A DNA stretch of 64,000 nucleotides from AP-15 sp035509615 (GTDB lineage: Bacteria > Pseudomonadota > Alphaproteobacteria > ATCC43930 > CGMCC-115725): positions 32,554-96,553 of the forward strand of contig DATJLK010000098.1 in the NCBI GenBank assembly GCA_035509615.1, written 5' to 3'. The notes under the pieces were generated by a model that was not told the origin of the DNA, did no database searches, and was given only the letters and a program-made list of their open reading frames with translations. The position numbers were made by a program, and so were the translations under genes. The stretch's first letter is position 1; every line of letters begins with the position of its first letter. Positions 9,815 to 19,055 of this stretch are shown in pieces.

Positions 9815-10035
9815 CGCCGCGTCTCCCTTGTCACCACCGGATCTGGGCAAGCGCGCCGTGTTCTTCCGGTCGCGGGCTGAATCGGCTGGTCGATCTCACG
9901 ACGCAACTTTGGCGATTGCAAGGCGATCGGGTAACAATGAGCTGAGGCCGGGCCTCGCGTCAGGCCGGGGTACGAGCATCTGATCGGCGGCCTCCTTCGG
10001 GTCGGTTGAAGCGCTAAAAGCGGAGCACGGCGAAG

Positions 10036-11238
10036 ATGAAAAACGACGGCAGGCCACGGAATTACCGCAAGGATACGCTCTTGACGCATTTGGGCCGCCA
10101 CCCTGAAGCGCATCATGGAGCGGTCAACCCGCCCGTCTACCACGCCTCGACGATCCTGTCCGCGAACATGGCCGAGTGGGAGGCCAAACGTGCGCCGGGG
10201 CGCCGGTTTGACGTCGTCCGCTATGGGCTGCTTGGCACCCCCACAACCTTTGCCCTCGAAGAGGCGATCGCGGCGATCGAGGGGGGTTACCGCGCAATGT
10301 TGATGTCATCGGGTCTTGCTGCGGTCACCGCGCCATTACAGGCCTGTCTTAGCAATGGTGACCATCTGTTGATGGTCGATTCGGTCTACGGGCCGGCGCG
10401 CAACTTTTGCGTCAAGGTGCTGGCCCGCTGCGGTGTCGAGACAACGTTTTACGATCCGCTGATCGGCGAGGGGATAGCCCGGCTGATGCGCCCCAACACC
10501 AAGGTCGTCTATGTCGAATCACCGGGCTCGCTGACCTTCGAGGTCCAGGATGTGCCGGCGATCGCCGCTGCAGCGCATGATTGCGGCGCCACGGTCCTGA
10601 TGGACAACACCTGGGCCTCGCCCTGGCTGTTTCCATCGTTCGAGCGCGGCGTCGACGTATCGATTCACGCCGCCACCAAATACATCGTCGGCCATTCGGA
10701 TGTGATGCTCGGTGCGGTGATCACCACTCGGGAAATGTACGAACCGGTGCGGACGATGGCGGCCGATATCGGGCATTGCGCCGGGCCCGACGACGTCTAT
10801 CTCGCGCTGCGCGGATTGCGCACCCTGAGCGTGCGGCTGGAGCGTCACGAAAAGAACGCGCTCGCCGTCGCGCGCTGGTTGCAGACCCGGCCCGAAGTCT
10901 CGCGCATCCTCTATCCGGCGCTTCCCGAAGACCCCGGCCACGCCCTGTGGAAACGCGATTTTCTCGGCGCCAGCGGATTGTTCGGCGTGGTCCTGAAGCC
11001 AGCCTCAAAAAAAGCGGTGTATGCGCTGATTGACGCTCTCGATCTGTTTGGCATCGGCGCCAGTTGGGGCGGGTTTGAAAGCCTGATCCAACCGACCACC
11101 CCGGCGCGCATTCGCAGCGCCACCAACTGGGCGTCCGAAGGCCCGACCCTGCGCCTCCATATCGGTCTCGAGGACCCGCAGGACCTGATCGAAGACCTCG
11201 ACCGCGGCTTCCACGCCCTCCGCGCGGCGCAGACCTGA
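10036..11238 (+). CDS. metC: Cystathionine beta-lyase (MetC family)
   Basis: 400 residues, close to the usual MetC length. PLP enzyme of the Cys/Met metabolism family; MetC cleaves cystathionine to homocysteine, pyruvate and ammonia in the cytoplasm. Seen: the PLP-binding Lys215 in ATKYIVGHSD, the preceding DNTWASP segment, SSGLAA near residue 90, and a C-terminal SIGLE-like motif (LHIGLEDPQDL). GIGASWGGFESL matches MetC better than MetB/MetZ. It stands alone, with no methionine-biosynthesis neighbours, and is convergent with the MprF-AcvB gene. Substrate preference within the family cannot be fixed from sequence alone. Confidence 0.9.
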   Translation: MKNDGRPRNYRKDTLLTHLGRHPEAHHGAVNPPVYHASTILSANMAEWEAKRAPGRRFDVVRYGLLGTPTTFALEEAIAAIEGGYRAMLMSSGLAAVTAPLQACLSNGDHLLMVDSVYGPARNFCVKVLARCGVETTFYDPLIGEGIARLMRPNTKVVYVESPGSLTFEVQDVPAIAAAAHDCGATVLMDNTWASPWLFPSFERGVDVSIHAATKYIVGHSDVMLGAVITTREMYEPVRTMAADIGHCAGPDDVYLALRGLRTLSVRLERHEKNALAVARWLQTRPEVSRILYPALPEDPGHALWKRDFLGASGLFGVVLKPASKKAVYALIDALDLFGIGASWGGFESLIQPTTPARIRSATNWASEGPTLRLHIGLEDPQDLIEDLDRGFHALRAAQT

Positions 11239-11382
11239 TCGGCATCGGCTGCACGGTCTGGCGCGCGCTCGCGCGGCGAACCGCGATACCGCCGCAAACC
11301 AGTTCAATCAGTCACCTCGGACAGATGGCGGCGAAACCCCGCCGCCGCTTGTCGCGGTCATCGATCGGGGATCTCGGGATCT

Positions 11383-14300
11383 CTAACCGGCGCGACGGCG
11401 GAATCCCTTGAGGATGTCTTCGGCGAGCGCATCGTAGTCACCATCGAAATGGTGACCGCCCTGGGTCTCGATGACCTCGGCCTTGTCGGTCTTAGCGAGA
11501 GCAGGGCATAGGCTGTCGTCTTCGTCATGGCCATAGAAACATTGGATCATCGACGGATCGATTGGCGCCAGTGCAGGTTTTATCGGCAGCGCATTCTTGG
11601 TCGGCGGCGCGCCGAGCCAGCCCATCATGCTGATCTCGAAGTCAGCCGCCGAGGCGAAGCCAAGCAATGACAGCTGGACGACATGCTGCTTTGCTTCGGG
11701 CGGCAGCCGATCATAGGCAAAGGGCAACACATCTGCGCCAAATGAATAGCCGACCAACGCCACCTTGGAGGCGCCCCAGCGCGCGGTATAGGTGTCGATG
11801 ACGGCGCCGAGATCGCGTGCCGTCTGTGCCGGGGTCTTGCGGCTCCAGAAATAGCGCAGGCTGTCCCAGCCGATGACCGACACGCCTTGCGCCCGCAGCT
11901 TTTCGGCGATCTGCCGGTCGAGGTCGCGCCAGCCGCCATCGCCGGAAATCACGATAGCCAGCAACGGCCCGTGCGGCGTCGCCGGCAACTCGACCAGCGG
12001 CAGGCCCGCGATCGCCGGGCCGGAAATATCGCGCGATTTGCCGAGATGCGGGCGTATCAATGCTGCCATCGCGGCAATCGTGCCGCCTGTCTTTGTGACG
12101 TTGTCGATCGTGACGGGGGTGCCCGCCGCTTTTAGCGCCTCGACCTGTCTGCGCCCGTCGGCGTCGGTGCTGTCGAAACCCGCCGCCCAGAAGCCGTTGA
12201 GCGACCGCCACGGGCCGTAGGAAAAACTGCTGCCGGCGCTGGCCGCCGATGAACCGCCCGAACATAGTGGCACCGGCGTCTTCAGGGATGCGGTCGGATC
12301 AAGCGAAACGGCGCCGGCGATTGTCGCTGGCGGCGATTGCGCCAATGTCGCCGCGGCAAACGCGCCGCCTTCGCCGACCCCCGCCAAAATCGGCGTCCAA
12401 TAGGTGGAATTGCCGCGCTGACGCTGGATCTCGCGGCTGATCAGTTCGATGGCGGCAACGGCATCGGAGCATCGCCCTTTTTCCCGGGCGCCAACCTGCC
12501 GAAAATAGGTGGAAAGGTCGACCCCGGCGACAAAAGCGCCATCATCGGCGAGAGTTGCGGCAATCTTGTCCGATACCGCATCCCAGCCGCTGGCGTCGGA
12601 AAACAATATGACGAGGCCATGCATCGCGCCGTCCGGTTGGACGATATGCAGTTTGCCGAAATCGCCGGTGTCGATTGCCTTTGCCCTCGCCGTAACCGCC
12701 GACAGACTCGACACGGCCAGCGTCAGGGCGAGTATCGCGGCGCCGACCGGATGCCGCCGTCGCTTTGGCGCGAGCGAGCGTGAAGCTTTCGGCCGCCTTA
12801 CGCCGCCACCGATCAGCACCGCGATGTCGGCAAGCGCCAGGTACGGTCCAAATACACCGGAGGCAGCCAGGTAACGCGGCTCCCAATCGGGCGCAAATTT
12901 GTCCTTGAAGGCGTGCAGGCCCTGGAAATTGTAAAACCGGCGACCGTGAGACCAGAGAAAACGTGCCAGCCGGTGCCAGCGCGAGGCCAGCGGATGCGCG
13001 CCAAAGCCGGAGAGTGGCGTCATGCCGAGGCTGAGGCTGCGATACCCGGCGCAGCGGAAATGCTCCAGCAACCGGACAAACAGGTAGTCCATCGCACAGC
13101 GCGACACCGCATCGGGCCGCAGACGCATCAGCCCGAGAGTCGCCCGGTCTTTGCGATCGGTGGTCATGATTGTGGCAAAGGCGATCGGGCGCCCGCGTTC
13201 GCGCAGAAGCGCCACGGTTTGCGCCATCACATAGTCGCGCCGGAAGGCCGCGACCGAAAAGCGCTTCTCGCCGGCGGCGGCGTGTCGTGCCAGCCAAGCG
13301 TCGGAAATCACTTGGAGTTCATCGATGATCTCGGCAACGCGCGCGGGCGGAACTATTTCAAGCGCCAAGCCATCGCGCTCGCCGCGCCGGAGGGAATAGC
13401 GAAGACCCGCGCTCCCGCTGCCCTCGAGGGTGAAGCGCGCCAACGGGACGCACGCCTCCTCGCCAATCTTCATGACGCGCAAGCCGGCATCGAGATAGAG
13501 CGGCAGGCTCGCTGGCGGCACCTGATAAAACGCCACTCGACCGCCATGCGCGTCAGCGAGTTCGATAAACCGCCAGACCAGTTCGACTCGTTCGTCGCTC
13601 GGACCGACCGGATCGCCGAGCGTCGCCCAGGTACGGCCATGCTTTGCAAACATCAGAAACGATTTTCCGGTATCCGAGAACATCAGGCTCTTGTCGCCGA
13701 TTAACGCCAGCAAGGCATCGGAGCGCTTTTGTACGGCGACAATGCGCCGCGCCTGGGCCAGGTGGTCCGGAGCCGGCCGACCGGGACTCCCGGCCGCCGG
13801 GCGCAGCAATTGCCACAAGCCGAGCGCCAGGCCAAACACGGCGATGCCGAGGACCGTGCGCAGCGCCCGCGACGCTGTGGCGTCAAGCTCGAATTGCCAC
13901 CATAGCGGGTGGCTATATTCGACATGCCGAAACGCAAAGAACAGAATCCAGATCGTCGTGGCAATAACGCAACCGATAGCCGTCAGCCACCCGGCACTCA
14001 GCGGCTGCGACAACATCGAGGCGCGACGGCTGAACTGGGCGCGTCCGGCGATCAGGCCGATCAGCAGCAACACCGCTGCGGTCGGTGCGATGACCGCGAG
14101 GCCCTTGATCAGACAAAACGGAATGCTGAGTACGGTCATCGACAAGGCGAGCCACCAGGCGCCGTCGAGGCGATGGAAAAGACCGCGTGCGGTAAAGAGG
14201 AGAACCAGGCCGGCCACGCTCGCCAGCAGATGCGCGGTTTCGATCGCCCAGAGCGGGACGTGCAGCGCCAGAAGCTGCAAGCGGTCGGTCAACGCCGGCA

Positions 14301-15414
14301 TGGCTCCGGACGCGACCAGCGTCGCGCCGACAGCAAAGGTTGCCGCTGCAAGAAAAGGCGGCGTCATCCGTCCGGCGGCACGGCCGATGCGCGCGCTGGT
14401 GTTTGCACCGAGAGAACGGCGTGCCTCGAAGCCGGCCAGCAACACGGTTGAGAGGAATAGCGGCAGCAGATAATAGATCGCACGATAGGCAAGGAGAGCC
14501 GCGCCGACGGCGCTGACCGGGGCCTTGCTGCCAACGGCGTAAAGGATCGCGACCTCGAACACGCCAAGCCCGCCGGGAATGTGGCTCAGCACGCCGAGCC
14601 CGAGGGCTGCCGCATAGACGGCTGCGAAGGGGACAAAGCCGATGCCGGTTGGCGGCAGCAACACCCAGAGAACGGCGGCGGCGGCAATGACGTCGGTCGT
14701 CGTCAGCGCGAGCTGAACTATGACAAGAGCTGGTCCGGGGGGATGGATCTCTATCCCGCCGATCGTCACGGGGCGGCGTCGAACCGCGCAAAACACCAAA
14801 GATCCTGCCGCCAAGGCCAGCAAGATCGCCGCCGCGGCGAATAATGGTTCGGGCGAGGTTCCCAGCATCCAACTGACCCGATGCGTGCACAAGACAAGCC
14901 CGAGCCCGGCAATCGCGGCAAGTCCGACCCCTAATGCTGCCGAGATGAACAGGATCACGCGCACGATCTGGTCGGACGACAAGCCGGCAGCGGTATAGAT
15001 CCGATAGCGGACGGCCCCGCCGGAAAAGGCGCCAAACCCGACGGCATTGCCGATTGCGTAACCGCAGAACGACGCGAGAAACACCGAGGAAAGCGCCGGA
15101 CGGGCCCGGGCATAGCGCAGACCGGAAAAATCGTATCCGAGCAGCGCCGCGTAACTTACCGCGGTTGCGGCCAGCGCCAGCAACAGCGCCGACACCGGGG
15201 TTCCCCGCAGTGCGGCTTCGAGTGCGTGGAAGCTCAGTCCCTTAACCGCCTTGTCCAGGCTCCACAACACCAGAGCGGCGATGGCGAGTACCGAGAGACC
15301 AAGCACAAGCGGGCGATGCGAGGCCGGGGATCGCGACGGAGCACCGCTCGGCAGTCGGTCCACCGTGGTTGAGGTTATCTTTGAATGCGTTTGGCTTGCC
15401 TCGGGCTTCAGCAT
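11383..15414 (-). CDS. MprF-type lysyl-phosphatidylglycerol synthase/flippase fused to an AcvB/VirJ-type hydrolase
   Basis: 1343 residues. Residues 1 to about 530 are a multi-membrane-segment domain (UPF0104/flippase type). About 540-860 is the DUF2156 acyltransferase domain that moves lysine from Lys-tRNA to phosphatidylglycerol in MprF/LpiA. After about 870 comes a basic linker, a hydrophobic segment near 886 (GAAILALTLAVSSLSAV), then about 450 residues matching AcvB: an N-terminal VirJ-like half, then GDGGW, nucleophile Ser1224 in GYSFGAD and His in GGHHFDG near 1320. In Agrobacterium and Rhizobium, LpiA and AcvB/AtvA are separate proteins of one operon, and AcvB is reported to hydrolyse lysyl-PG in the periplasm. 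Inference: the hydrophobic segment places the hydrolase outside the inner membrane. The ATG at 15414 has GAGG upstream and lies in an inverted repeat. Confidence 0.92.
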   Translation of the reverse strand: MLKPEASQTHSKITSTTVDRLPSGAPSRSPASHRPLVLGLSVLAIAALVLWSLDKAVKGLSFHALEAALRGTPVSALLLALAATAVSYAALLGYDFSGLRYARARPALSSVFLASFCGYAIGNAVGFGAFSGGAVRYRIYTAAGLSSDQIVRVILFISAALGVGLAAIAGLGLVLCTHRVSWMLGTSPEPLFAAAAILLALAAGSLVFCAVRRRPVTIGGIEIHPPGPALVIVQLALTTTDVIAAAAVLWVLLPPTGIGFVPFAAVYAAALGLGVLSHIPGGLGVFEVAILYAVGSKAPVSAVGAALLAYRAIYYLLPLFLSTVLLAGFEARRSLGANTSARIGRAAGRMTPPFLAAATFAVGATLVASGAMPALTDRLQLLALHVPLWAIETAHLLASVAGLVLLFTARGLFHRLDGAWWLALSMTVLSIPFCLIKGLAVIAPTAAVLLLIGLIAGRAQFSRRASMLSQPLSAGWLTAIGCVIATTIWILFFAFRHVEYSHPLWWQFELDATASRALRTVLGIAVFGLALGLWQLLRPAAGSPGRPAPDHLAQARRIVAVQKRSDALLALIGDKSLMFSDTGKSFLMFAKHGRTWATLGDPVGPSDERVELVWRFIELADAHGGRVAFYQVPPASLPLYLDAGLRVMKIGEEACVPLARFTLEGSGSAGLRYSLRRGERDGLALEIVPPARVAEIIDELQVISDAWLARHAAAGEKRFSVAAFRRDYVMAQTVALLRERGRPIAFATIMTTDRKDRATLGLMRLRPDAVSRCAMDYLFVRLLEHFRCAGYRSLSLGMTPLSGFGAHPLASRWHRLARFLWSHGRRFYNFQGLHAFKDKFAPDWEPRYLAASGVFGPYLALADIAVLIGGGVRRPKASRSLAPKRRRHPVGAAILALTLAVSSLSAVTARAKAIDTGDFGKLHIVQPDGAMHGLVILFSDASGWDAVSDKIAATLADDGAFVAGVDLSTYFRQVGAREKGRCSDAVAAIELISREIQRQRGNSTYWTPILAGVGEGGAFAAATLAQSPPATIAGAVSLDPTASLKTPVPLCSGGSSAASAGSSFSYGPWRSLNGFWAAGFDSTDADGRRQVEALKAAGTPVTIDNVTKTGGTIAAMAALIRPHLGKSRDISGPAIAGLPLVELPATPHGPLLAIVISGDGGWRDLDRQIAEKLRAQGVSVIGWDSLRYFWSRKTPAQTARDLGAVIDTYTARWGASKVALVGYSFGADVLPFAYDRLPPEAKQHVVQLSLLGFASAADFEISMMGWLGAPPTKNALPIKPALAPIDPSMIQCFYGHDEDDSLCPALAKTDKAEVIETQGGHHFDGDYDALAEDILKGFRRRAG

Positions 15415-15438
15415 GATCGCCTCATCGGGCGATCATGC
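15411..15438 (-). promoter_or_regulatory. Perfect inverted repeat enclosing the mprF-acvB start codon
   Basis: GCATGATCGCC at 15411-15421 and its exact complement GGCGATCATGC at 15428-15438, separated by 6 bases. In the minus-strand transcript the 3' arm contains the ATG, and the likely Shine-Dalgarno GAGG lies across the loop and the start of that arm. It could be a hairpin that hides the ribosome site, or a DNA operator. Confidence 0.6.
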
Positions 15439-15844
15439 GCGACAGGCCGATGCTTGTGCGCTTGCCCCCTTCCACTGGCAGCAGGCGCTCGGACGCGTTC
15501 GCCACATCCGTAAATCCGGGCCGCCCTTCGCAGATCACTCGCTCGTTGCAACCGCGCCAGCCCTCTCGACGACGTCTCTCTATAATCGATTCAGCGTCTC
15601 TCTTCCCTACTCAAATCACTTGACCCCCAGAGTCGAAGTCGTATTCGACCACGCTGTCGCGGCCCGCGAGGATCAATCATTGCGGAAGACGGACGGCGCA
15701 CTTGATCATGAGCCGGAAACCAGCCGGCGTGAACTGGCAATCCATCGCACAATAGTCTTGCTGACGCGCTTGCGCGAGCGGATATCCGCGTCGTCGGGAG
15801 ACCGATCCTCAAAGACCCGACCGATTGCCGGCCCCAGAACGGCC
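15439..15844. other. Intergenic region upstream of the MprF-AcvB gene
   Basis: About 400 bases. It probably carries the minus-strand promoter of the MprF-AcvB fusion. No protein-coding frame with a believable start or family was recognised. Confidence 0.4.
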
Positions 15845-16881
15845 TCATGATTCCGGTGGTCGCCGGATCCTGCCAGGCCAGCGAACCACGCACGGCACGC
15901 GATAGGCGCCCACCCAATTCGAATTCTTCTCGTTACGAAATGGCGTCATGGCGCCATCGGGCCATGAATTCATGTGCGGACCATTGTCCGTGCTGTAAAC
16001 CACAAAGGTATTGTCGGCGATGCCGGCCTGGTCGAGCGCCTGCAGCACGGTGCCGACGTTCTTGTCGTGATCGATCATCACATCGTGGTATTCGCTTTGC
16101 CAGCGGCCCGCCTGGCCCCGGCTCTCCGGCTTCACATGGGTGCGCAGGTGCATATGGGTGAAGTTCACCCATAAAAAGAAGGGCTTGCCGGCCGCGACCT
16201 GGCGCTTGATGTAGTCGGCGGCGCGGCTGGCGATATCGTCGTCGATCGATCGTTTCCATACGCTTTTTTGTCAGCGGCCCGGTGTCGACAATGGTCTGCT
16301 TGCCGATCCTGCCGAAACGCGGGTCGACCGTCGGGTCGTCGGTCTCGGTCGCCTTGCAATCCAAGACCCCGCGCAATCCAAGACCCCGCGCAATCCAAGA
16401 CCCCGCGCGGACCGAATTTCTCGCGGAACGCCGGGTCCTTCGGGTAATCCGGCAGCTCCGGCTCTTCCTCCGCGTTAAGGTGTTACAAATTGCCGTAGAA
16501 CTCGTCAAAGCCGTGCACGGTCGGCAGATATTCGTTGCGGTCGCCCAGATGGTTCTTGCCGTTCTGTGCGGTCGCATAGCCCAATGGCTTGAGCAGTTCG
16601 GCTATTGTCGGATCCTCTTTTTGCAGACCAACGGCGGCGGCCGGCAGACCGACCTTGGTCATTCCGGTCCGCAACCCGTGCTGGCCGGTGATAAACGAGG
16701 CCCGTGCCGCGGTGCAGCTCTGCTCGGCATAGCAGTCGGTAAAGCGCATGCCCTCATCGGCTATGCGGTCGATATTGGGCGTGCGGTAGCCCATCAAGCC
16801 GTTGCTGTAGCAGCTGAGGTTGGTCGTGCCGATGTCGTCGCCCCAGATCACGACAATATTCGGCTTCGGGGTCTCCGCCAT
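15845..16881 (-). pseudogene. Arylsulfatase, decayed
   Basis: The intact N-terminal part starts at the ATG at 16881 with NIVVIWGDDIG and the sulfatase signature CTAAR followed by GQHGLRTG; its Cys would be converted to formylglycine. Lesions: an in-frame TAA at 16483-16485 where FYGNL should continue (expected Tyr, TAC); a 17-bp unit present three times (16356-16406), shifting the frame inside VLDC-KATETDD; and a 4-bp GATC duplication near 16243-16250 after METID. The C-terminal part resumes at MNFTHMHLRTH and ends abruptly near VRWPGRI at 15845, so perhaps half of a normal arylsulfatase is missing. Non-functional by inspection. The upstream gene is a second relic. Confidence 0.88.
16356..16406. 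repeat. Three tandem copies of a 17-bp unit
   Basis: The unit GCAATCCAAGACCCCGC occurs perfectly at 16356-16372, 16373-16389 and 16390-16406, inside the sulfatase pseudogene. Two extra copies add 34 bases, which explains the frame change. Confidence 0.95.
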
Positions 16882-16951
16882 TTACCGTCTCCGTTGACTA
16901 GATTAGCGATTTCATGCGGTCTCTTGCTCAAGGTCTGCCTGTCCCGTGCCG

Positions 16952-17345
16952 CTAGACAAGGCGCAGCAGCTCGGCGGAAAAGGCAAACACGCCGATGCCG
17001 ACCAGCAGGACAGCGATCGCGGTCACCGGCGACTGCAATCCCTCCTTTGTCATCCCGGCCAAAGCGGCGAAGCTTTCGCCCCAGAGATAACGAATCGTCC
17101 ACCAATATTGCCAAATCGAAATCAACAGCGCCAAGACGCCGCATGAGATCAGCGCCAATCCCAGATATCGCGCCGCCCTTGGATGCTCGGCGCGGTGCAC
17201 CCGGGCATCCGCGGCAGATGTTCAGAAAACTGGACGAATCGCGAACCCGAGGCCAATAGCGACGCCGCCGCGAGTACCCCGGACATCATCCCGGGTTCGA
17301 GGCTGAGACGAGCGCGCAGCCAAGTAAGATCGGCGTCTGCCTGCG
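16952..17345 (-). pseudogene. YidH/DUF202 family inner-membrane protein, frameshifted
   Basis: The longest intact piece (16952-17200) encodes HRAEHPRAARYLGLALI followed by two membrane segments and KEGLQSPVTAIAVLL, typical of the C-terminal half of this family. Its upstream frame is closed by a TGA a few codons before. The rest is found in other frames: FVQFSEHLPRMPG just upstream, GLGFAI before that, and LTWLRARLSLE near 17300-17330. Together these reconstruct the family order (WLR.R.SLERT...GFGF.I..F) with at least two indels and no usable start. The GTG at 17200 is therefore not a true start. It neighbours the sulfatase relic, so the two probably decayed together. Confidence 0.75.
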
Positions 17346-17409
17346 GCTTACCGTGGACCTGCCGCAGTTGCGGCGGTATGCCATCTTGGCCCGCCTTTGA
17401 TGCCTCGCG

Positions 17410-18225
17410 TTAAGTGATCGAAGGGTGCGGCCGTGGTTCCACCGCGAGCCGGCGCACGATATCGACCAGCTGGCCATGCGCGGCACTGGTCGGATCGCGG
17501 AATTCGTCGACCGAATGGGTATCGGCAAGCTTGCTCAGCCGGACAAGTTCGAGAATCCGTTGGCGCCGGTTTAGCGGGAATTCCGAGGGCCGACTGGTCA
17601 GCAGTATATGCCACAATTCGCCCTCGCCAAACAGGTGGTTGAGTTCGCTCGCCGTCACATAAATCAGAAACAGGACAAATATCCAAAGCTGGACCGCGAT
17701 AAACTGACTCCACGAGAAGCTCGCAATCATGTGCGGCAAAAAGGTGCCTAACGGATGGTGTGCGGCCAGGTACTTGATCCAATGTTCAAGCAGCCGGGCG
17801 ATGAATACCATGGCCCAATAAAAACAAGACTTGAACAGGATGGGCCGGATCAATGGCGCGCGATCGAAGCGGCGGATCGTTCGCATCGCGTTGGCGACCA
17901 GTACTGCCTTTCCGACGACGAAAGCCGCGACCGTCGCCAGAAGATAGCTACTGAACTGCTCGCCATAATTGGTGAGAATCAGGTTTGTCGTCAGCAAAAT
18001 CAGATTGAAGCCGATGACAAAGAAGATCGTCGGCGGCAGGATTTCGAGGAACTCGCGCAGCAAAAAAGCGCCGATGCGACGCGCAACGCCGTCCGACGAT
18101 GGGGATGGCGTCGCGGGGACTTCGATTTCGGAAGTCTTTGGACCGCTCAGCGTGGGTGCGCCCCTGATTGGCTTTCTCCCGGTCAGGCCATCGCCAACCC
18201 GAACTCGACACTTCCTTGCTTCCAC
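17410..18225 (-). CDS. Conserved membrane protein of unknown function
   Basis: 271 residues from a GTG at 18225. That GTG overlaps the TAG stop of the upstream dehydrogenase gene (TAGTG), so translation is probably coupled. An acidic, Pro-rich N-terminus of about 40 residues precedes four hydrophobic segments (PPTIFFVIGFNLILL, YLLATVAAFVVGKAVLV, a third around FKSCFYWAMVFIARLL, and VQLWIFVLFLIYVTASEL). A cytosolic C-terminal tail follows with ELNHLFGEGELW and SRPSEFPLNRRQRILELVRL. I know similar four-segment proteins only as hypothetical. Confidence 0.75.
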   Translation of the reverse strand: MEARKCRVRVGDGLTGRKPIRGAPTLSGPKTSEIEVPATPSPSSDGVARRIGAFLLREFLEILPPTIFFVIGFNLILLTTNLILTNYGEQFSSYLLATVAAFVVGKAVLVANAMRTIRRFDRAPLIRPILFKSCFYWAMVFIARLLEHWIKYLAAHHPLGTFLPHMIASFSWSQFIAVQLWIFVLFLIYVTASELNHLFGEGELWHILLTSRPSEFPLNRRQRILELVRLSKLADTHSVDEFRDPTSAAHGQLVDIVRRLAVEPRPHPSIT

Positions 18226-18995
18226 TAGAGACCGACGCTGTTCTGCATGATGCCGCCATCGGCGAAGACGGTCGTCGCGGTGAGGTAGCTCGCACCTTCT
18301 CCGGCAACAAAGCCGACCACGCTGGCAATCTCCTCCGGGCGCGCCATGCGCCCCAGCGGTATGGCCGCATCCACCTGTGCCAGCTTGGTTGCATCGCTCG
18401 TCGTGCCGAGGTTGATCGGCGTTGCCACTGCACCCGGTCCGACCCCGACGACAAGGATGTTGTGTCTGGCGAGTTCGACACCCGCTGTACGCGTCAGCAT
18501 GCGCATACCGCCTTTGGAAAGGCAATACGGCGTGTTGCCGGGCATCGGCCAGTCCTCATGGACCGAGGTGATGTTGATAATACGGCCGCCGCCGCCCTGT
18601 TTGATCATCTGGCGGGCGGCGATCTGAGTGCCGAAGAAGGCGCTCTTGAGATTGATCGCCATGACCCGGTCGTACTGGTCCTCGGTGGTGTCGAGGACCG
18701 AGGTGCGGGTTTCGATGCCGGCGTTGTTAACCATAATGTCGACCCGGCCGAATTTCTTCACCGTCGCGTCGACAAGCCTCTGCAGGTCGGCGAGCCTGCT
18801 GACATCGGCTTCGACGCCAATAGATTGATCGCCAAGTGCGGCGACCTGGCGCTCCAGCGCCTCGGTCGCCTCCGAATGACACACATAATCGATCGCGATG
18901 TTGACGCCCTGTCGCGCCAATTCGAGAACGACGGCCTGACCTATCCCGCTATTGCCGCCGGTGACGATGGCGACCTTGCCCTGCAATGACATCAT
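18225..18995 (-). CDS. Short-chain dehydrogenase/reductase (glucose 1-dehydrogenase-like)
   Basis: 256 residues, classical SDR length. NAD(P) motif TGGNSGIG near residue 12, NNAG near 90, catalytic Ser in INITSVHE, YCLSK (YxxxK), and a C-terminal FADGG typical of the glucose 1-dehydrogenase-like group. Two ATG codons stand side by side; GAGGAG fits the second (18992) slightly better. It lies 60 bases downstream of the glucosidase gene on the same strand and overlaps the following membrane-protein gene. Context suggests sugar or polyol oxidation, but the substrate cannot be read from sequence. Confidence 0.88.
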   Translation of the reverse strand: MMSLQGKVAIVTGGNSGIGQAVVLELARQGVNIAIDYVCHSEATEALERQVAALGDQSIGVEADVSRLADLQRLVDATVKKFGRVDIMVNNAGIETRTSVLDTTEDQYDRVMAINLKSAFFGTQIAARQMIKQGGGGRIINITSVHEDWPMPGNTPYCLSKGGMRMLTRTAGVELARHNILVVGVGPGAVATPINLGTTSDATKLAQVDAAIPLGRMARPEEIASVVGFVAGEGASYLTATTVFADGGIMQNSVGL

Positions 18996-19055
18996 AATCT
19001 CCTCGATGAGTATCTTTGGGCGCCTGCCAATTCGATGATGGCGATCTTCTGAGTT

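Noticed and set aside
16356..16406. Three repeats as a possible CRISPR array
   Set aside because: The 17-bp units are directly adjacent with no spacers and lie in a pseudogene.
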